Assembly: GCA_951799405.1 (NCBI GenBank)
Contig: OX637343.1
Location: forward strand, 14,176,524-14,240,523
Reading direction: 5' to 3'
Length of the DNA stretch: 64,000 nt
Origin: Agapetus fuscipes
Lineage: Eukaryota; Arthropoda; Insecta; Trichoptera; Glossosomatidae
The translations under genes were made by a program, and so were the position numbers. The notes beneath the pieces are model-generated. The model worked only from the letters and a program-made list of their open reading frames with translations, was not told where the DNA came from and did not search any database. Shown here piece after piece: positions 43,349 to 56,055 of the stretch; the first letter of the stretch is position 1, and each line of letters starts with the position of its first letter.

Positions 43349-43954
43349 ATGATGAAATATACTTAATTGAATAAATCATTATGTTTTAACAAAACTAATA
43401 AAAATATTTGATTCGTATATTTTTTTCACATTTTTTTTTAATCAAATATTTAAAATGGCATTCCACAATGTATCAACAAAGCAACTTGAAAAGTTACTAA
43501 TAAAATCATACCATACCTATATGAATTTCATGAAAAAAATTAAAAACTAGAATTGTAATATAATATAATAATAATTTATTCATGATTTATTCATTGTCAC
43601 TTAATCGTATTATATGAAAAACATCCCATATTTATTTCCAACACATAAAACATTCAAGATACAGGGATGACTCGTAAAAAATCTCACCCTCAAACATTTG
43701 GTTTGAATAACTAGTCATAGCGGGAAACGAAAAAAAATGTATCGCGTAAAATAATGATTTTAGGTTTTTTTTTCACATGGTTAGGGGAAGAAAGGCGACA
43801 CACTTCAGGCACGCGAAGTAATCCGCCGATTTAGATAAGGGTGCAGGGTGCAAGGTTTTAAGTAGCTTTTTAAGTTGTTAACCCCGGATATGGCAGCGTG
43901 AACCGTGAAGCTACACAGTACACATGCCTCATTGAGCTTTTTTTATGTAGCTGT

Positions 43955-44035
43955 AACTGTAACTCTGTCGCCGTTCCGCTATGGGGTGGCCAGAGCCTCT
44001 TCTAGCCTCCTTCCGGACCCTTATATAGTGAACTA
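43955..44035 (-). pseudogene. Short 3' end of the RTE-like LINE family
   Basis: The minus strand reads GGCTCTGGCCACCCCATAGC, GGAACGGCGACAG and then (AGTTAC) repeats, matching the 3' end of the family. Confidence 0.6.
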
Positions 44036-44199
44036 ACTACACACTTCTGTATTGTTCATATTATTGTATTTACGCATACCAACAACTACGTGCCTGGGCA
44101 CATGCATACATTCAAACTCACAGTAGACTATACTAGAAGCGGACACATACACACAAGCAAGCCGGTCAATAGGGCTCATAAGTTCGTAACAATAGTAAT

Positions 44200-44455
44200 C
44201 TAAATCTAAATCTAAGCTGCAAAGAAATGTATCATTTGAGATTCATATTAAATGCATTCCCACAAGCAGACACGCATAATTTCGCGCTTACACAAGCCGC
44301 ATATGGACCTACAATATAAAAAACCCAATCTCAAATGAACAAAAGCCCTGCAACTCTTGCCGACCTTCACTGAAGCAGGGGTGACATTGGCAAAGTAAAC
44401 CATTTTTTACAGTATGAGTGGTCAGCCTTATACTTACCTATAAGTCAAGCAATAC
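44200..44455 (-). repeat. TL-family copy, 6-mer tail
   Basis: Full length; tail (TAAATC)n. Confidence 0.85.
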
Positions 44456-45017
44456 AGATAATAAATAACATAATAATTATTCTAAAAACGATACAGGGGT
44501 AAAAATTTCACATTTCAGTTATAAAAATGGTATTCAAATTTTTTTAACAAAGCCGGCACATTTTGTATGTACAAGAAATAATAAAAAAATATTTTATTGT
44601 TTTATGGCATTTTAGAGAAGCAATAAGAAAAGGGTTACAAATCCATACAATTGAATTTTTTTGTAAACTAAATATTTTTCTATGAAAGGATAGTATGAAA
44701 GCAAAAAAACCTCAAACAATGAGTAAAGATTCTAAATGGATATTTGTCTCTATTGTAGAAGATTATTTTTTGTTTAAATTTCGTAGAAGTAAAAATTAAC
44801 AGTTTTTTTGGTTATTTAAATGAGTATTATTTAAATAAGAAGAAGCTTTTAGAGAACCTAACGGGAATTTAGTTTGCCCAGTTTTCGGACCATTACATAC
44901 TAAAACCTTTTCAGCCCTTTCAAAGAATCTATAATCTAAGTTGCAGTGATAATTTTATAAAAAAAATATTATTTGCATTTGGTATCTTAGGCCACGGATC
45001 CAATTTTTATAGTACCC

Positions 45018-45145
45018 CTAAACGTAGTTAACTAATTACACATAAAGTGTAACTCCTTGTCGCGTTCTCCCCGAAGGGTTTCACATGTGGCGAGTGGAAC
45101 CTATTTATTTGTACAAGTAAGGGGCCCAGCCTTAAGCCAACTTAG
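45018..45145 (-). repeat. SINE-B tail
   Basis: AAAGTGTAACTCCTTGTCGC and CACATGTGGCGAGTGGAACC. Confidence 0.7.
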
Positions 45146-45167
45146 ATTATAAATTATAAAATGTTGC

Positions 45168-45432
45168 TTCTTGACTGATAGGTTGGTATGCGGCTGACCA
45201 CCCATAGGTACTGTAAAAAATGGTTCACTTTGCCAATTTCACCCCTGCTTCAGGGAAGGTCGGCAAGAGTTGCAGGGCTTATGTTCATTTGAGATTGGGG
45301 TTTTTATATTGTAGGTCCACATGCAGCATGTGTACGCGCGAAATTATGCATGTCTGCTTGCGGGAATGCATTTAATATGAATCTCAAATGATACATATCT
45401 TTGCAGCTTAGATTTAGATTTAGATTTAGAAA
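45168..45432 (+). repeat. TL-family copy, 6-mer tail
   Basis: Full length; ends (GATTTA)n; shares AATCTCAAATGATACATATC with 41384. Confidence 0.85.
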
Positions 45433-45459
45433 TGTAATTTGTTGATATTTATGTTCCTT

Positions 45460-45726
45460 TGTTCCTTGACTTATACGTTGGTATGAGGCTGACATCCTAT
45501 GCCGTAGAAAATGGTTCACTTTGCCAATGCCACCCCTATTTTAGGGAAGGTCGGCAAGAGTTGCAGGGTGTTTGCTCATTTGTGATTTGGGTTTCCATTT
45601 TGTAAGTCCACATGCGACATTTGTAAGCGCCAATTTGCACGTTTCCGTTTTTGTGAACATGCATTTAATATGAATTTTAAATGTTAACATATATATCTTT
45701 GCAACTTACATTATAGAGTATAGATA
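45460..45726 (+). repeat. TL-family copy
   Basis: Full length but diverged (CATCCTATGCCGTAGAAAAT); weak tail. Confidence 0.75.
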
Positions 45727-46479
45727 GAAGACAACCGCAGTGGAATTAAAAAAAAAATGTCGCAGTTACTGACTTTATATTTACAATATTTTTGTCCGTT
45801 TTACCGAGAAGCGACAACTAAGCTGACGAAAGAAATAACAGGTAGTCTTTGGATAATGCACATTTTTTATTTCAATTTTACATTTTGTCGTGAAAGGTAG
45901 TTGGATGGGTGAGACTCGGAGGATGATAATGGATATAGACGTACCTGGCGCATGAATGAGAGTGGTTACCAAAAAGGAATGCGGTGTTTTGTCAGGGTGC
46001 ACTATTTTATGAGGTAAAATAACTATGAATATTGAGGTGTCAGTGTAGAACAGCATAGTGACAAAACGACACATCTTGGGGAGTGTGCTGAACCTTTCCA
46101 TGGTCCCCCCTGTGAGAAGTGTCATGAAAAGAACAAAAAAGAAGAGAAATCCGAAGAAAATAAATAAAACAGAAAGGTTTCCAATTTACAGCGTACGAAA
46201 CGAATCAGCACAAGAATGGCGCTAAACGTCATTGGACCTCTAGTCTTCGGCAGACGGCAAGAAAGGCTCTTTCCAAAGCCTGAGCGATGGCAGAAAATGC
46301 CGGAAAATACACATGACAGAACATCACAAACAACACATTTTTTTTCCGCATCATATGCGGCCTCTTCTCTTTATATGCAGTTTAGTTATTTTTTTTTTAT
46401 CTAATAATGAAAATCGAGGACGTTAATGTTTTTTCATAAGCTTAATCAAATAATATAGGTATGCACTAGTTTCCATTTT

Positions 46480-47045
46480 TCTCATGTCTAACATTATGGT
46501 CATGTGTGTTTTCTGTTTTATGATGTTTTGTAATTAAATGTATTTTCATATGCTGTTTATGGTACTATGCTCTGTTTTAGGTAGGTATGTGATTTTTTGC
46601 CATGTGATGTTTTGTCTTGTGATATTATCTAATCTAATCTAATCTAAGCTGCAAAGAAATATATCATTTAAGATTTATACTAAATGCATTCCCACAAGCA
46701 GATATGTATAATTTCGCGCTAACACATGCCGCATGTGGACCTACAATATAAAAACCCAATCTCAAATGAACATAAGCCTTGCAACTCTTGCCGTCCTTCC
46801 CTGAAACAGGGGTGACATTGGCAAAGTGAACCAATTTTTATATTATGGGTGGTCAGCCGCATAACAACCTATAAGTCAAGGAACATACATGACAAATTAC
46901 ATTTTTTTAAATCAAAGAAAAAATATTATGTCATTGTAAAAAAAAATATTATGTCATTGTAATGTAATGTGATTTCCTGTGATGTTTTGTCATGTGTTGT
47001 TCTGCTATGTGTCGTTAGGTCATGTGCCGTTTTGTCACTGTGTCG
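46480..47045 (+). repeat. Degenerate TGTGATGTTTTGTCATG minisatellite split by a TL copy
   Basis: TGTGATGTTTTGTC-type units occur on both sides of 46627-46886. The simplest reading is one array interrupted by insertion of the SINE-like copy. Confidence 0.6.
46627..46886 (-). repeat. TL-family copy, 5-mer tail
   Basis: Full length, almost the same as 5180-5437; inserted in a minisatellite. Confidence 0.9.
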
Positions 47046-47324
47046 ATCTACCGTGGAACCGAATATGGAATACTACCTACTAACCTGTGTATCTATTTTC
47101 AATGCAAGATGGCGATTTGGAGGCAGTATGAATCTACTGCCGATATAACAGGGCCGAAACGGACAAGATTCACAGAAAAAAAAAACTGAATAAAGACTTA
47201 ATGGTAGGTACATCAAAATATCAACGTTATAATTTAACTCGGTACAAAATCCAAAGACAAAAAAAATACATTAACCTGTCGGGTAGCTAGGGAAAAAGCA
47301 AATTAATATTTTAACAACTTATAC

Positions 47325-47520
47325 AGTTTCTGGACTAATATGTTAATATTAGGCTGATCCCTCATGCTGTTATAACTCGCGGCATTGGCCGCCTTTGCAT
47401 TATTTGAGTTGCAAAGTTTATGTTCATGTAAGTTTTGGTATATTTTGTACGTAAACGTGCAGCATTTGTTAGCGCAAACATACATTGTGCCTGCTTGTGG
47501 GCATGCATTAAATCTGAGAA
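47325..47520 (+). repeat. TL-family copy, old
   Basis: Recognisable by GGCTGATCCCTCATGCTGTT and GCAGCATTTGTTAGCGCAAA; strongly diverged. Confidence 0.6.
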
Positions 47521-48157
47521 AGAATTGCTTGTGGGCATGAATTACAATTTAATCTTACACATCCAGTATGTATGCTAAATTCCTTACACTTTGGATATCC
47601 ATACAAGTTGGAGATTGCTAGCGCTTACGAAAGAACTCCATAGATAAAAAATGACAGTACACCTTATTTTTGGACACGAATTGTCAGCTCGTCGCCGTAA
47701 GGTCGTAAGGAATTTAGCAGAATAGTGCTTCTGATACTTAAATTATCGTGCCTTGCTGCCTTACGCTAAAAACAGTAGTGGCAGTGCATAAGTGAACCAC
47801 TCTCACCCGTATGGGCGTCAGCCTGATACCAACGATTATTTCATGACTATTTGGTTTTCTAAGTACGGTCCCCGCATCCAGCTTCCATTTAACTGCCATA
47901 AAAAGTCCTCTTATGCTATTTTTTTAAGCTTATATTATTTGCAAACCTTTTGTTGTGTGGCAAAAACCATTTGGCCTTTTGTGTCTTCCAGTGGCGAAGT
48001 GTGAAGATGTAAATTTTTAATTTGTTAAAAAAAACGATGTATGAATGTTACTGTTGTTCGATTAAAAAAGTTTCCCAGCAAAATATACAGAAAATTAGCA
48101 GACGATAGTAGATTTCCATGAAGCTTTTTTTTTTAACCGATTTGAGAAGAGGAATGC

Positions 48158-48245
48158 AAAAATAGGTTCAACTCGCCACATGCGACCCCTTCGGGGATAA
48201 CGCGGCAAGAAGTTGCACTAAATGTGTAGCTTGGTTGCGTTTTTT
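48158..48245 (+). repeat. SINE-B tail
   Basis: AGGTTCAACTCGCCACATGC to GTGTAGCTTGGTTGCG. Confidence 0.72.
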
Positions 48246-48479
48246 TTGGTTGCGAATGCAATCTATTTTGCCTGATCCGAAACATTAGATATCAATTACT
48301 AATTCATTACTTAATATTTTTAATAAATTATTTATGACATTTCTTGAATCAGGCCCGAAGTTTTTGTCGATAGAACACGGCGCAGGCGGGGTTCGAACCG
48401 GCGATAGTGTGAATAAGCGCCAACCTCTCGACCATCAATACTAGTGACTGTTTTTTTTACGTCAATCATGCGTCTATAA

Positions 48480-49501
48480 GGCTCAGTTTAGACACACGAA
48501 ATTTTTTTGAAAAAGTTTCGATAGTGACGTCAGACAGCGATTTTTAGCGGCAACTATCGGTTTTCCGTCTCCACACACATTTGAACAAAATATTTTTTGA
48601 ACAAAACAGAATCTTTTTCTTCTAATGGCATTTAGCTGTTGTGGTTTATTCAAACATCGAATGGGATTAAAATAATGTAGGAATTAAATTATTTTAATAC
48701 GTGTTAAGTTTAACTATGCGTCGGTAAAAAAAAAGAATCACACAGATAATTTAAAATTCATCGTGGTGTTGTACAAATTGGCTGAATATTCCAATGTTAG
48801 TTGTGAAAATATATTACGGGTTCTTAACCTCAAAAATATTTTTATGAAACAGAATGCAATATTGCAATTGTGTCATTAATATTGCATTGGTATTTTATAT
48901 TGTGTTCACATTATATTGTGTCATTGTTTTTGGCGCTTATTTGCCGAGACCAACATTAAATTTAAAACTTCCCTTACGACTGAAATTATTTACGACTTAT
49001 AAAAATAGTTGATTAACATGTTTCTTCCGTGAAAAGTTTCACGGAATCATTTCTTAATTAAAACGTTGCAATGGAAAAAAACACCGTCGTAAAATAAAAT
49101 CGTTTTTAATCCAAAAGTAAGAACAAACTCAATTTAATTATTACCTACTTCCTTTTTCTTTTCAAGGGGTTAACAATTATTTTATATTTTCCAAATTGTT
49201 TTTAGTTTTCACAGAAAATAAAGGTTTTCGAGTTTTAAATTAACAAAAAAATTTAAAATACCTACCAAAATTGTCGAGTCCATAGCATTATTGTCTTTGA
49301 CTTTTCAGACATTTTAACTCCGAAGTGGAAATGTCTGACAACTCAGTCTGACCAACATTACGAAATAAGCGGGTCATGCGGCATTTTTTAAAAATCATCA
49401 TAATATCAAAATTGCCAGCATCTGTCACTGCGGAGCGGCCATCTTGCTTGACGTCACTATCGAAACTTTTTCAAAAAAATTTCGTGTGTCTAAACTGAGC
49501 C
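48480..49501. mobile_element. Non-autonomous Harbinger-like DNA element, 1,022 bp
   Basis: Terminal inverted repeats of about 52 bp (GGCTCAGTTTAGACACACGA at 48480; its complement ends at 49501) are flanked by TAA on both sides (48477-48479 and 49502-49504). A 3-bp TWA duplication and GG-starting ends fit PIF/Harbinger. No transposase frame is present. Confidence 0.8.
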
Positions 49502-49504
49502 TAA

Positions 49505-49950
49505 GATATGGAAAAAATCACAATATAGATTGCATTTGAGGTATACAATCTGAAATTTTCGTTCTTTCAGTAAGTACCTACTTACACCAAATACATTACG
49601 TAAGCTCTCCTGGATCATCTAAATATAAAAAAAAAAACGTTTGAAAACGAAATCACAAATGAGAGATGCTGTTATGTCTTCCTTGCATTTTTTTATGGGA
49701 ACTATTCAATGTTTATATTTTGTTTTAATTTATAGACGGCCATTTTATAAGTAAGTAATGAAAAATAAAAAGATTACAATAAAAAAAAAACAAGTTGAGA
49801 GTTGTATTACTCGTGATAATCAAAATAAAACTGAAACTTATTTTTAAACGTCTTTACTTTTTTAAACATTCCGGTGATATATTTTTTATTGTACCTAATT
49901 AATCGTACATAGCGTTGTCGTGAAGCAAATTATGCCACAAAATGTGATAT
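49505..49950. other. No feature seen
   Basis: AT-rich sequence without recognised repeats or coding signal. The same holds for 38215-38520, 38840-39540, 40205-40640, 44460-44930, 45730-46480, 47525-48155, 50160-50915, 51490-52280, 52610-53530, 54280-54835, 54920-55675 and 56490-57345. Confidence 0.4.
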
Positions 49951-49951
49951 T

Positions 49952-50155
49952 TGTCGGTATTATGGCCGTGGGGTCGACCATCGTATTTGGAATAGAATAA
50001 CGTTGGTTCGAATCACGTCTGGTCCATTTGACCACACCTTCGACCTTGGTTCAACAGATGCCATTGCATGCACACAAGCTTCTGCTTTCGCATGAAGACA
50101 AATGGCCAGGAAAATAAGGTTGGTGAATTGCATTCCTTATCACAAATCTATTTAA
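49952..50155 (+). repeat. SINE-C, full length variant
   Basis: TCGGTATTATGGCCGTGGGG to GAATTGCATTCCTTATCACA. Confidence 0.78.
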
Positions 50156-50919
50156 AAAAAAAATGTTTTCTGAAAAGTTATTGAAGTTACCATGTCTTAT
50201 AGAAAACATTGATTAAATCATTCTTCTATTCCCTTTACGTATGTCATATGTGGGATTGTATGTTTAATAAAAAAAAACCATCACTAATGGATTAACCTTT
50301 TTTTAATAAAACAGCTAAATTTCTATCAACGCAACTAAAAAAAAAACACAGAATCTCTCCAATCTGATTTTAAATGAATGCACCTTTTCGTTTTGGCAAT
50401 ATCTTGGCTTAGTGGATTGATAGCAGATAAAAACTAGGCCATTTACAAGGCCGCCACTGGATATTTTTCTCATGCATTAACCGAGGTAGGTAAAAAAGAA
50501 AGATTTGTAAGCCGTTTCAAAGGAAAGAAAGTGTAGGTAGGAAATAATAATAATAATGTATCTATCCTATAATGGCAACCCCAAATACATAGGTACTTAT
50601 ATTATTTTTATTCGCAAAAAATTCAGAACCCATGCAGGTCAGCTTTTTTTATGGCAAAATGTGTAAATACCTACCTACCCAGTTTAGACCATGGACAAGT
50701 AAACAAAATTTGAGAAAATTACAGTATGGGAGAGGATAATGTTTGTAATTATATTAACAAATTTGATTTTAAATATTGTGTTTACAATATTGTTTTTTTT
50801 TTTAATAAACGTTAGATTATTGTACTAATAACTACCCCATAGGCGTATCAAAGAAATTTTTTGCAGTTCTGAAGAAAAACATGATTTTTTGAAAAAAAAA
50901 AATATACCTATTCATGAAT

Positions 50920-51075
50920 GAGGTCTGCAGTCTGCACATGAATTGACATAGACAAAATTGTGATGTTACACGGCCGGGTTGTTAGAGAAATGGCAAACAA
51001 ATATTTTGTTATCGGTTGGTAAGGATCGAGGTCCCATACAAGTGTGACGTTAGCCCGCCGAGAAATAGTTTTCAA
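50920..51075 (+). repeat. D-family dispersed repeat
   Basis: ATGAGGTCTGCAGTCTGCAC to CCGCCGAGAAATAG. Confidence 0.72.
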
Positions 51076-51164
51076 TTCAAATTTGTGTAAATTTAATCAA
51101 AGGCTGGTCACAATGGCTCATCCAGCCTTACAGCAACTAGGTTTTATTTAGCACTTTGTAGCAA

Positions 51165-51486
51165 CGCAACTAAGCTACACACATAGTGTAACTTCTTGCC
51201 GCGTTATCCCCGAAGGGGTCGCATGTGGCGAGTTGAACCTATTTATTTTTACAGGTAAGGGGGCCGGCCTTACGCAAACCACTTCAGTTGAAGTGGAGGT
51301 TTCCCAGCTCCTGAGAGTGCTGGTACTCATTTCTTGTCAAGGCTGAGTAAACCTTGCCGGTATTTTATTTTGGGGTTTGAAATAAACACCGAAACAGGAA
51401 ATCATTTCTGACACCCTCGGTGGGATTCGAACCCGAGCTTTCGGCATGGAATGCAAGCACTCTACCACCTGAGCTATCAACCGGAC
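51165..51486 (-). repeat. SINE-B, full length
   Basis: AACGCAACTAAGCTACACAC to GAGCTATCAACCGGACC; best preserved copy. Confidence 0.87.
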
Positions 51487-52283
51487 CAATTGTAGCGACG
51501 CCGACGGCCAAAATTTACAGAAGGTGATTGAGCGCGAGAATAAAGATCACCAATTAGATCACCCAAATGTTATTATTCATACTCTGAACAACGCCCTGTT
51601 TATTCTCCTAATATAAGCATTTTTATATATGGCTTTTATACGGACTGAAAAATAATATGCTTTTCAATAAAATATGAAATGCACAAAATGGCACAATAAA
51701 AACGTCACAAATCTATTATTCAAATAAAACGCTTATAAATACAGATCAAGAATTGCACGCACCCGCAATATGTCTCTGGAGATATCATCTAATAAAAATC
51801 ACAAAAAAAACGCACCACAATGGCGAAGCTTCGCAATATTATTTGGATATTATTTTTGAAGTAAACGTGAAATCCTCAAAAGCCCGCGCGTCAACCGCCT
51901 GCCATTTTTTTTTCGCGCGCATTGATATTGTATGTGGGTAGGTATTTATTTATTCACCACATTTTTTCCTGTAGGTAGGTATTTATTTATTCATGTAGAT
52001 ACGTATGTATTTGATTTTTTTGTCGCCTACTGGCAACACATCCTTGTCCGACCCACGTCGGATGTATGGTTCCATTTTTGAATTTTTAAATTTCATATTT
52101 TACGGAACACGTTCGTTTTTCAAAATGAATGACATTCGTGAATCTTATGGTTGGATAATTGATTTATTTTAAATATATTTTTGTAATGTCTATGTTTTTT
52201 TATGATTGATATGTTTTTTTTTTAATTACCAAAAAAGAAAATGAAAACTATTTTGTATGGGTTGTGTTTGAATACTGAAAATT

Positions 52284-52606
52284 GATATAGATCGATTTCT
52301 ATCAAACTTTATAGAACTTTAAATGATTCTAAGAAAACAATGTTTTATTTTCACACTAGGATTAATTTTATTTGAATTAGCAATTACAAACGTTTTCGAT
52401 CATTTCGATCATCTTCAGATTAGAGTAAAAAAAATCAATGAGGATTTTTCTTTTCATTGATATATTTTTTATTCTTACCTGAAGAATATCGACATGATGA
52501 ACATCGACGCTTGTAATTATTAATTAAAAATAAATTAAAACAATGTGAAAATAGCACCGCGCTTTATTAGAATGTTTCAAAGTTCTATAAAGTTTAATAG
52601 AAATCA
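52284..52606. mobile_element. Fold-back MITE
   Basis: Inverted arms of about 140 bp start GATTTCTATCAAACTTTATA and end TATAAAGTTTAATAGAAATC. They diverge by small indels in the middle. Confidence 0.7.
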
Positions 52607-53534
52607 ACAAAATGAAAAACAAACTAGGTAGGTACCTACTAGTCTACTACCTATTACTTTTATTTTCTTTCTACAGTAAACTTATACAGACTTACATACA
52701 TTGTCTGCCTTTCAAGAGTCCCCAAATTTATCTCATTTCGTCATCGCATTTTTTGCAATACTTTTCATCGAACGACCACGCACTTAGTTGCTTGTAAATT
52801 ATTCGAAATCAAGATGTTAAAATGTTTTTTTACAGCAATTCCTTTCGCTTTAGAAAAAAAGATACGAATCTGCATTTGAACAGAAAAGTTTATCGTGCTT
52901 TGATCCTTCATGGAAAGCAAACAATTTGAAAGCTCCTCCATCAAGATTAAAACATGTTTTTTGTTCACATAATCCGATACATAAAGTTTACCCTGCAAAA
53001 TCGATTACGGTGTTTAAAGTATGGGTCCCAAAGTTAAATAACAAAAAAATATACGCATGGTAGGTAAAAAATAATCGCGGTTGGTACTCACCGTGAAATA
53101 ATAATATTTAATTATCAAAAGGTTGGTATCTCTGTTTGTGAAAAACAATATGGACGTAGATTTTAAAATTCGAGATTGGAATAGAACAAAACAGCATATG
53201 GTTCGAAATTCAAATTGTTTTTTTGAATTTGGGTTGAAAGCGTGCCGCAGGATACGCCCATTTTAAAATTTTCTAAAATTGAGGCGCGTGTAAGTTGCAT
53301 GTTTTTCTATAAATTTTGCCGAAAAAACAAAGAAAAAAGATCAATCTGTGATAGAAACGTGTCGAAAAAATTAACGTAGGGTACATGTTGCATTATCACG
53401 GATGTAAATCATTCATTGAATAAGCATAGGACCAGCATTAAAAACATTCTAAGCGTTAGAATACATACAAAATAAGAATATTAATTTTATTTGAATTGTG
53501 ACGTTACTTTTCTACAAGGGAAATTCATAATACT

Positions 53535-53700
53535 GCACCAATATGTCGCATGCCAATGCCAGCCCAGTTTCTCTAATCTTATATTCATCGGAGGCTTTTC
53601 TCCTCTCTTGTACGTTTGCAAGCAGCATGTATAAGCGCGCACTTGCACGTGTTTGCTTGATTATGTTAACAAATGTTAACATATTTTTGCATAGATAATC
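53535..53700 (+). repeat. TL-family copy, old fragment
   Basis: CAATGCCAGCCCAGTTTCTC and AAGCAGCATGTATAAGCGCG show the order of the family with deletions. Confidence 0.5.
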
Positions 53701-53835
53701 AGGTCCACACATTTGACATAGACAAAAATAATGTGACGTCACACGGCCGGGTTCTCACTAATATTTTGTTATTGATTGCTGAGGAAAGAGGACCATTTTA
53801 TATAAACTAGTGACGTTTTCCCACTAAGAAAAAAA
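53698..53835 (+). repeat. D-family dispersed repeat
   Basis: CAGGTCCACACATTTGACAT, CACACGGCCGGGTTC and CCCACTAAGAAAAAAAC. Confidence 0.6.
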
Positions 53836-53847
53836 CTAATTTAGAAT

Positions 53848-54110
53848 GTCCAATCTAATCTAATCTAATCTAAGTTGCAAAGATATGTTACTTTGGAGAT
53901 TCACATTACATGCATTTCCACAACCAGACACGTACAAGTTCGCGCTTGCACATGCCTCATGTGAACCTACAACATAAAAACCAAATCTCAAATGGACATA
54001 CTCTCTGCAACTCTTGCCGTCCTTCCCTGTAACAGGGGTGCCATTGGCAAAGAGAACCATTTTTTACAGCATGGGTGGTCAGCCGCATACCAACCTATAA
54101 GTCAAGGAAG
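53848..54110 (-). repeat. TL-family copy, 5-mer tail
   Basis: Full length; CATGCCTCATGTGAACCTAC subtype. Confidence 0.88.
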
Positions 54111-54130
54111 TCCAGCTTTGTTAAAATACA

Positions 54131-54276
54131 TAATGAGGTCCGCACGTGAATCAACATGGACAAATTTGTGTCGTCAACCGGTCGGGTTGCTAGGGAAAAA
54201 ATAATTAAATATTTTGTTATAAGCTGCTAAAGACGGCAGACCCACACAAAACAGACGTTTGTTTGCCGAGAAAAAA
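54131..54276 (+). repeat. D-family dispersed repeat
   Basis: AATGAGGTCCGCACGTGAAT to TTGCCGAGAAAAAAG. Confidence 0.75.
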
Positions 54277-54839
54277 GTTTTAAAAAAAAATCTTGTCCAT
54301 TGTTTGTATACCCTAGATAGGTATACTCGCTTCGATATGGGTAAAAATAAATTTGGAACGTCCATTCCGAAAACTTTCCGGCTTCATCATTTAAACTTAA
54401 AAAAGTTGAACATACAAAATGGGGAACCAAAATTTGAAAAATATTAAAAACGAATCAGTTGATTTTTTACGTCGGAACTAATTGGCTTGGCGCCATCTTT
54501 TTTTTGTCGATGTTTCAAATAATATCAAGACGTAATTAATAATGTTTATCCTGATGCTGCAGAGGCAGCAGCTATTGCCTACTGCACTCCCTACCCCTAA
54601 TTTGTGATTTAGCACGCCCGGCGCGAGCTCTTTGTCAGTTTCGCAATAATTTTATCCGCTGATTTATTGCTTTATTTTAGACGTGTGAACTGGCAACGCT
54701 TTTTCAGATTGGAAAAAAAATCTTTGTGATCTAGAATAAAAAAAGAAGATGGATGGTTATAAAACTGATCATGAAGTAAATCTATTTTAACGTATTTTTA
54801 TTTTTAAAAAAAATGATGATTTCATTTTTTTATTCGCTT

Positions 54840-54915
54840 TCTACAGCGACAACCAAACTCGCATATTATGGCTCTTGATGTGTGATTTACACAAGAACGG
54901 GGCTCACCAAATAAA
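54840..54915 (+). repeat. SINE-A tail fragment
   Basis: CTACAGCGACAACCAAACTC and GGGGCTCACCAAATAAATAA. Confidence 0.6.
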
Positions 54916-55679
54916 TAATTTCATTTGAAAATCAGACACATTTTTTTTATGAACAAAGATGCGTTTGGCAGTCAAACCTATCAACTCTTCTTAACTCTCT
55001 AAAAACACTCTCTCATTTACGTTCTGTATGTAGAGAAATAATGTAATGAGCGAGTAAATATGTATGGCATTCTATTGTATGTGTCATGTACCAACCAACT
55101 GTTTACCAGTGCACTCATCTGCTCGAAACGCAGAAAAAAACCATCATTAAACTCCCATATAGGCGGGAATACAAAAATAAATAATGTCTCCCCACGCGCA
55201 CGCGCATGACTGTCACTTTTTCTCCAGACTACTTGGGCCTTACTGCATTTTTTCCCCATTACTCCAAGTGTAAAACTTCACCTTTAAACTCACCCATAAC
55301 TCAATCAAAAAACATATCCAAACTAAAGCAGCGCCTCTTTAGTTTGAATACATTTTGTAAAAAACGTTATGGATGAGTTTAAACGTTGAATATTATACTC
55401 GGGTCGCAGTTAATGCATCCTATTTTCGTATTCAAATGGGGGGCATTTACATACGTTTTTACTTCCATGTGATGTTTTATTATTATTTAGTTTTATTTAT
55501 GTGCTTGTGCCCCGTGCGACGGCAGTTGTCAGTTTTGTACATAATGAAAGTTTTTTTAAATTAGGGGATATTTTGAATGACTCCATTTTGCGTTGTTATT
55601 TTTTTTAATATGCCCCTATGCAGTAATAAAAACCAATATAATATTAAAATACATTTTTACAATGCGTTATTATTATAAG

Positions 55680-56055
55680 TAAGGACAGTTGGTAGAATGC
55701 TTGCATTCCATGCCGAGTTCGATCCCCACCGAGGGCGTCAGAAATGGTTTCCCACTCTCGGGGTTTATTTTAAACCCACAAATAAAATACCCGCAAGGTT
55801 CAATCAGCCTACACAAGATGTGAGAACCAGCCCCCTCAGGAGCTAGGAAACCCTCTGTAAAACTGAAGTAGTTGGCGTATACCGGCAAATGTGCACCTCT
55901 GCGGCACTACAACAAGTCTCTAGAATCTAGGGAGTCTCCCGCACAGGATTTCTTAAAAAAAAAAAAAAGGGTCCCGAATAACCACTTTCGACTCCTTCAG
56001 CGATAACGCGGCAAGAAGATACACTATATTTGTAACTTAGTTGAGTTTGCGTTTT
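55680..56055 (+). repeat. SINE-B interrupted by another repeat
   Basis: The body is split at 55886-55968 by ACCTCTGCGGCACTACAACA...GGATTTC and an A run, a segment related to the outer flank of the long hairpin at 57960. Confidence 0.75.

Noticed and set aside
45781..46125. 114-residue minus-strand frame
   Set aside because: No recognised domain, no splice support, ordinary AT-rich composition. A real small gene cannot be excluded but is not supported.
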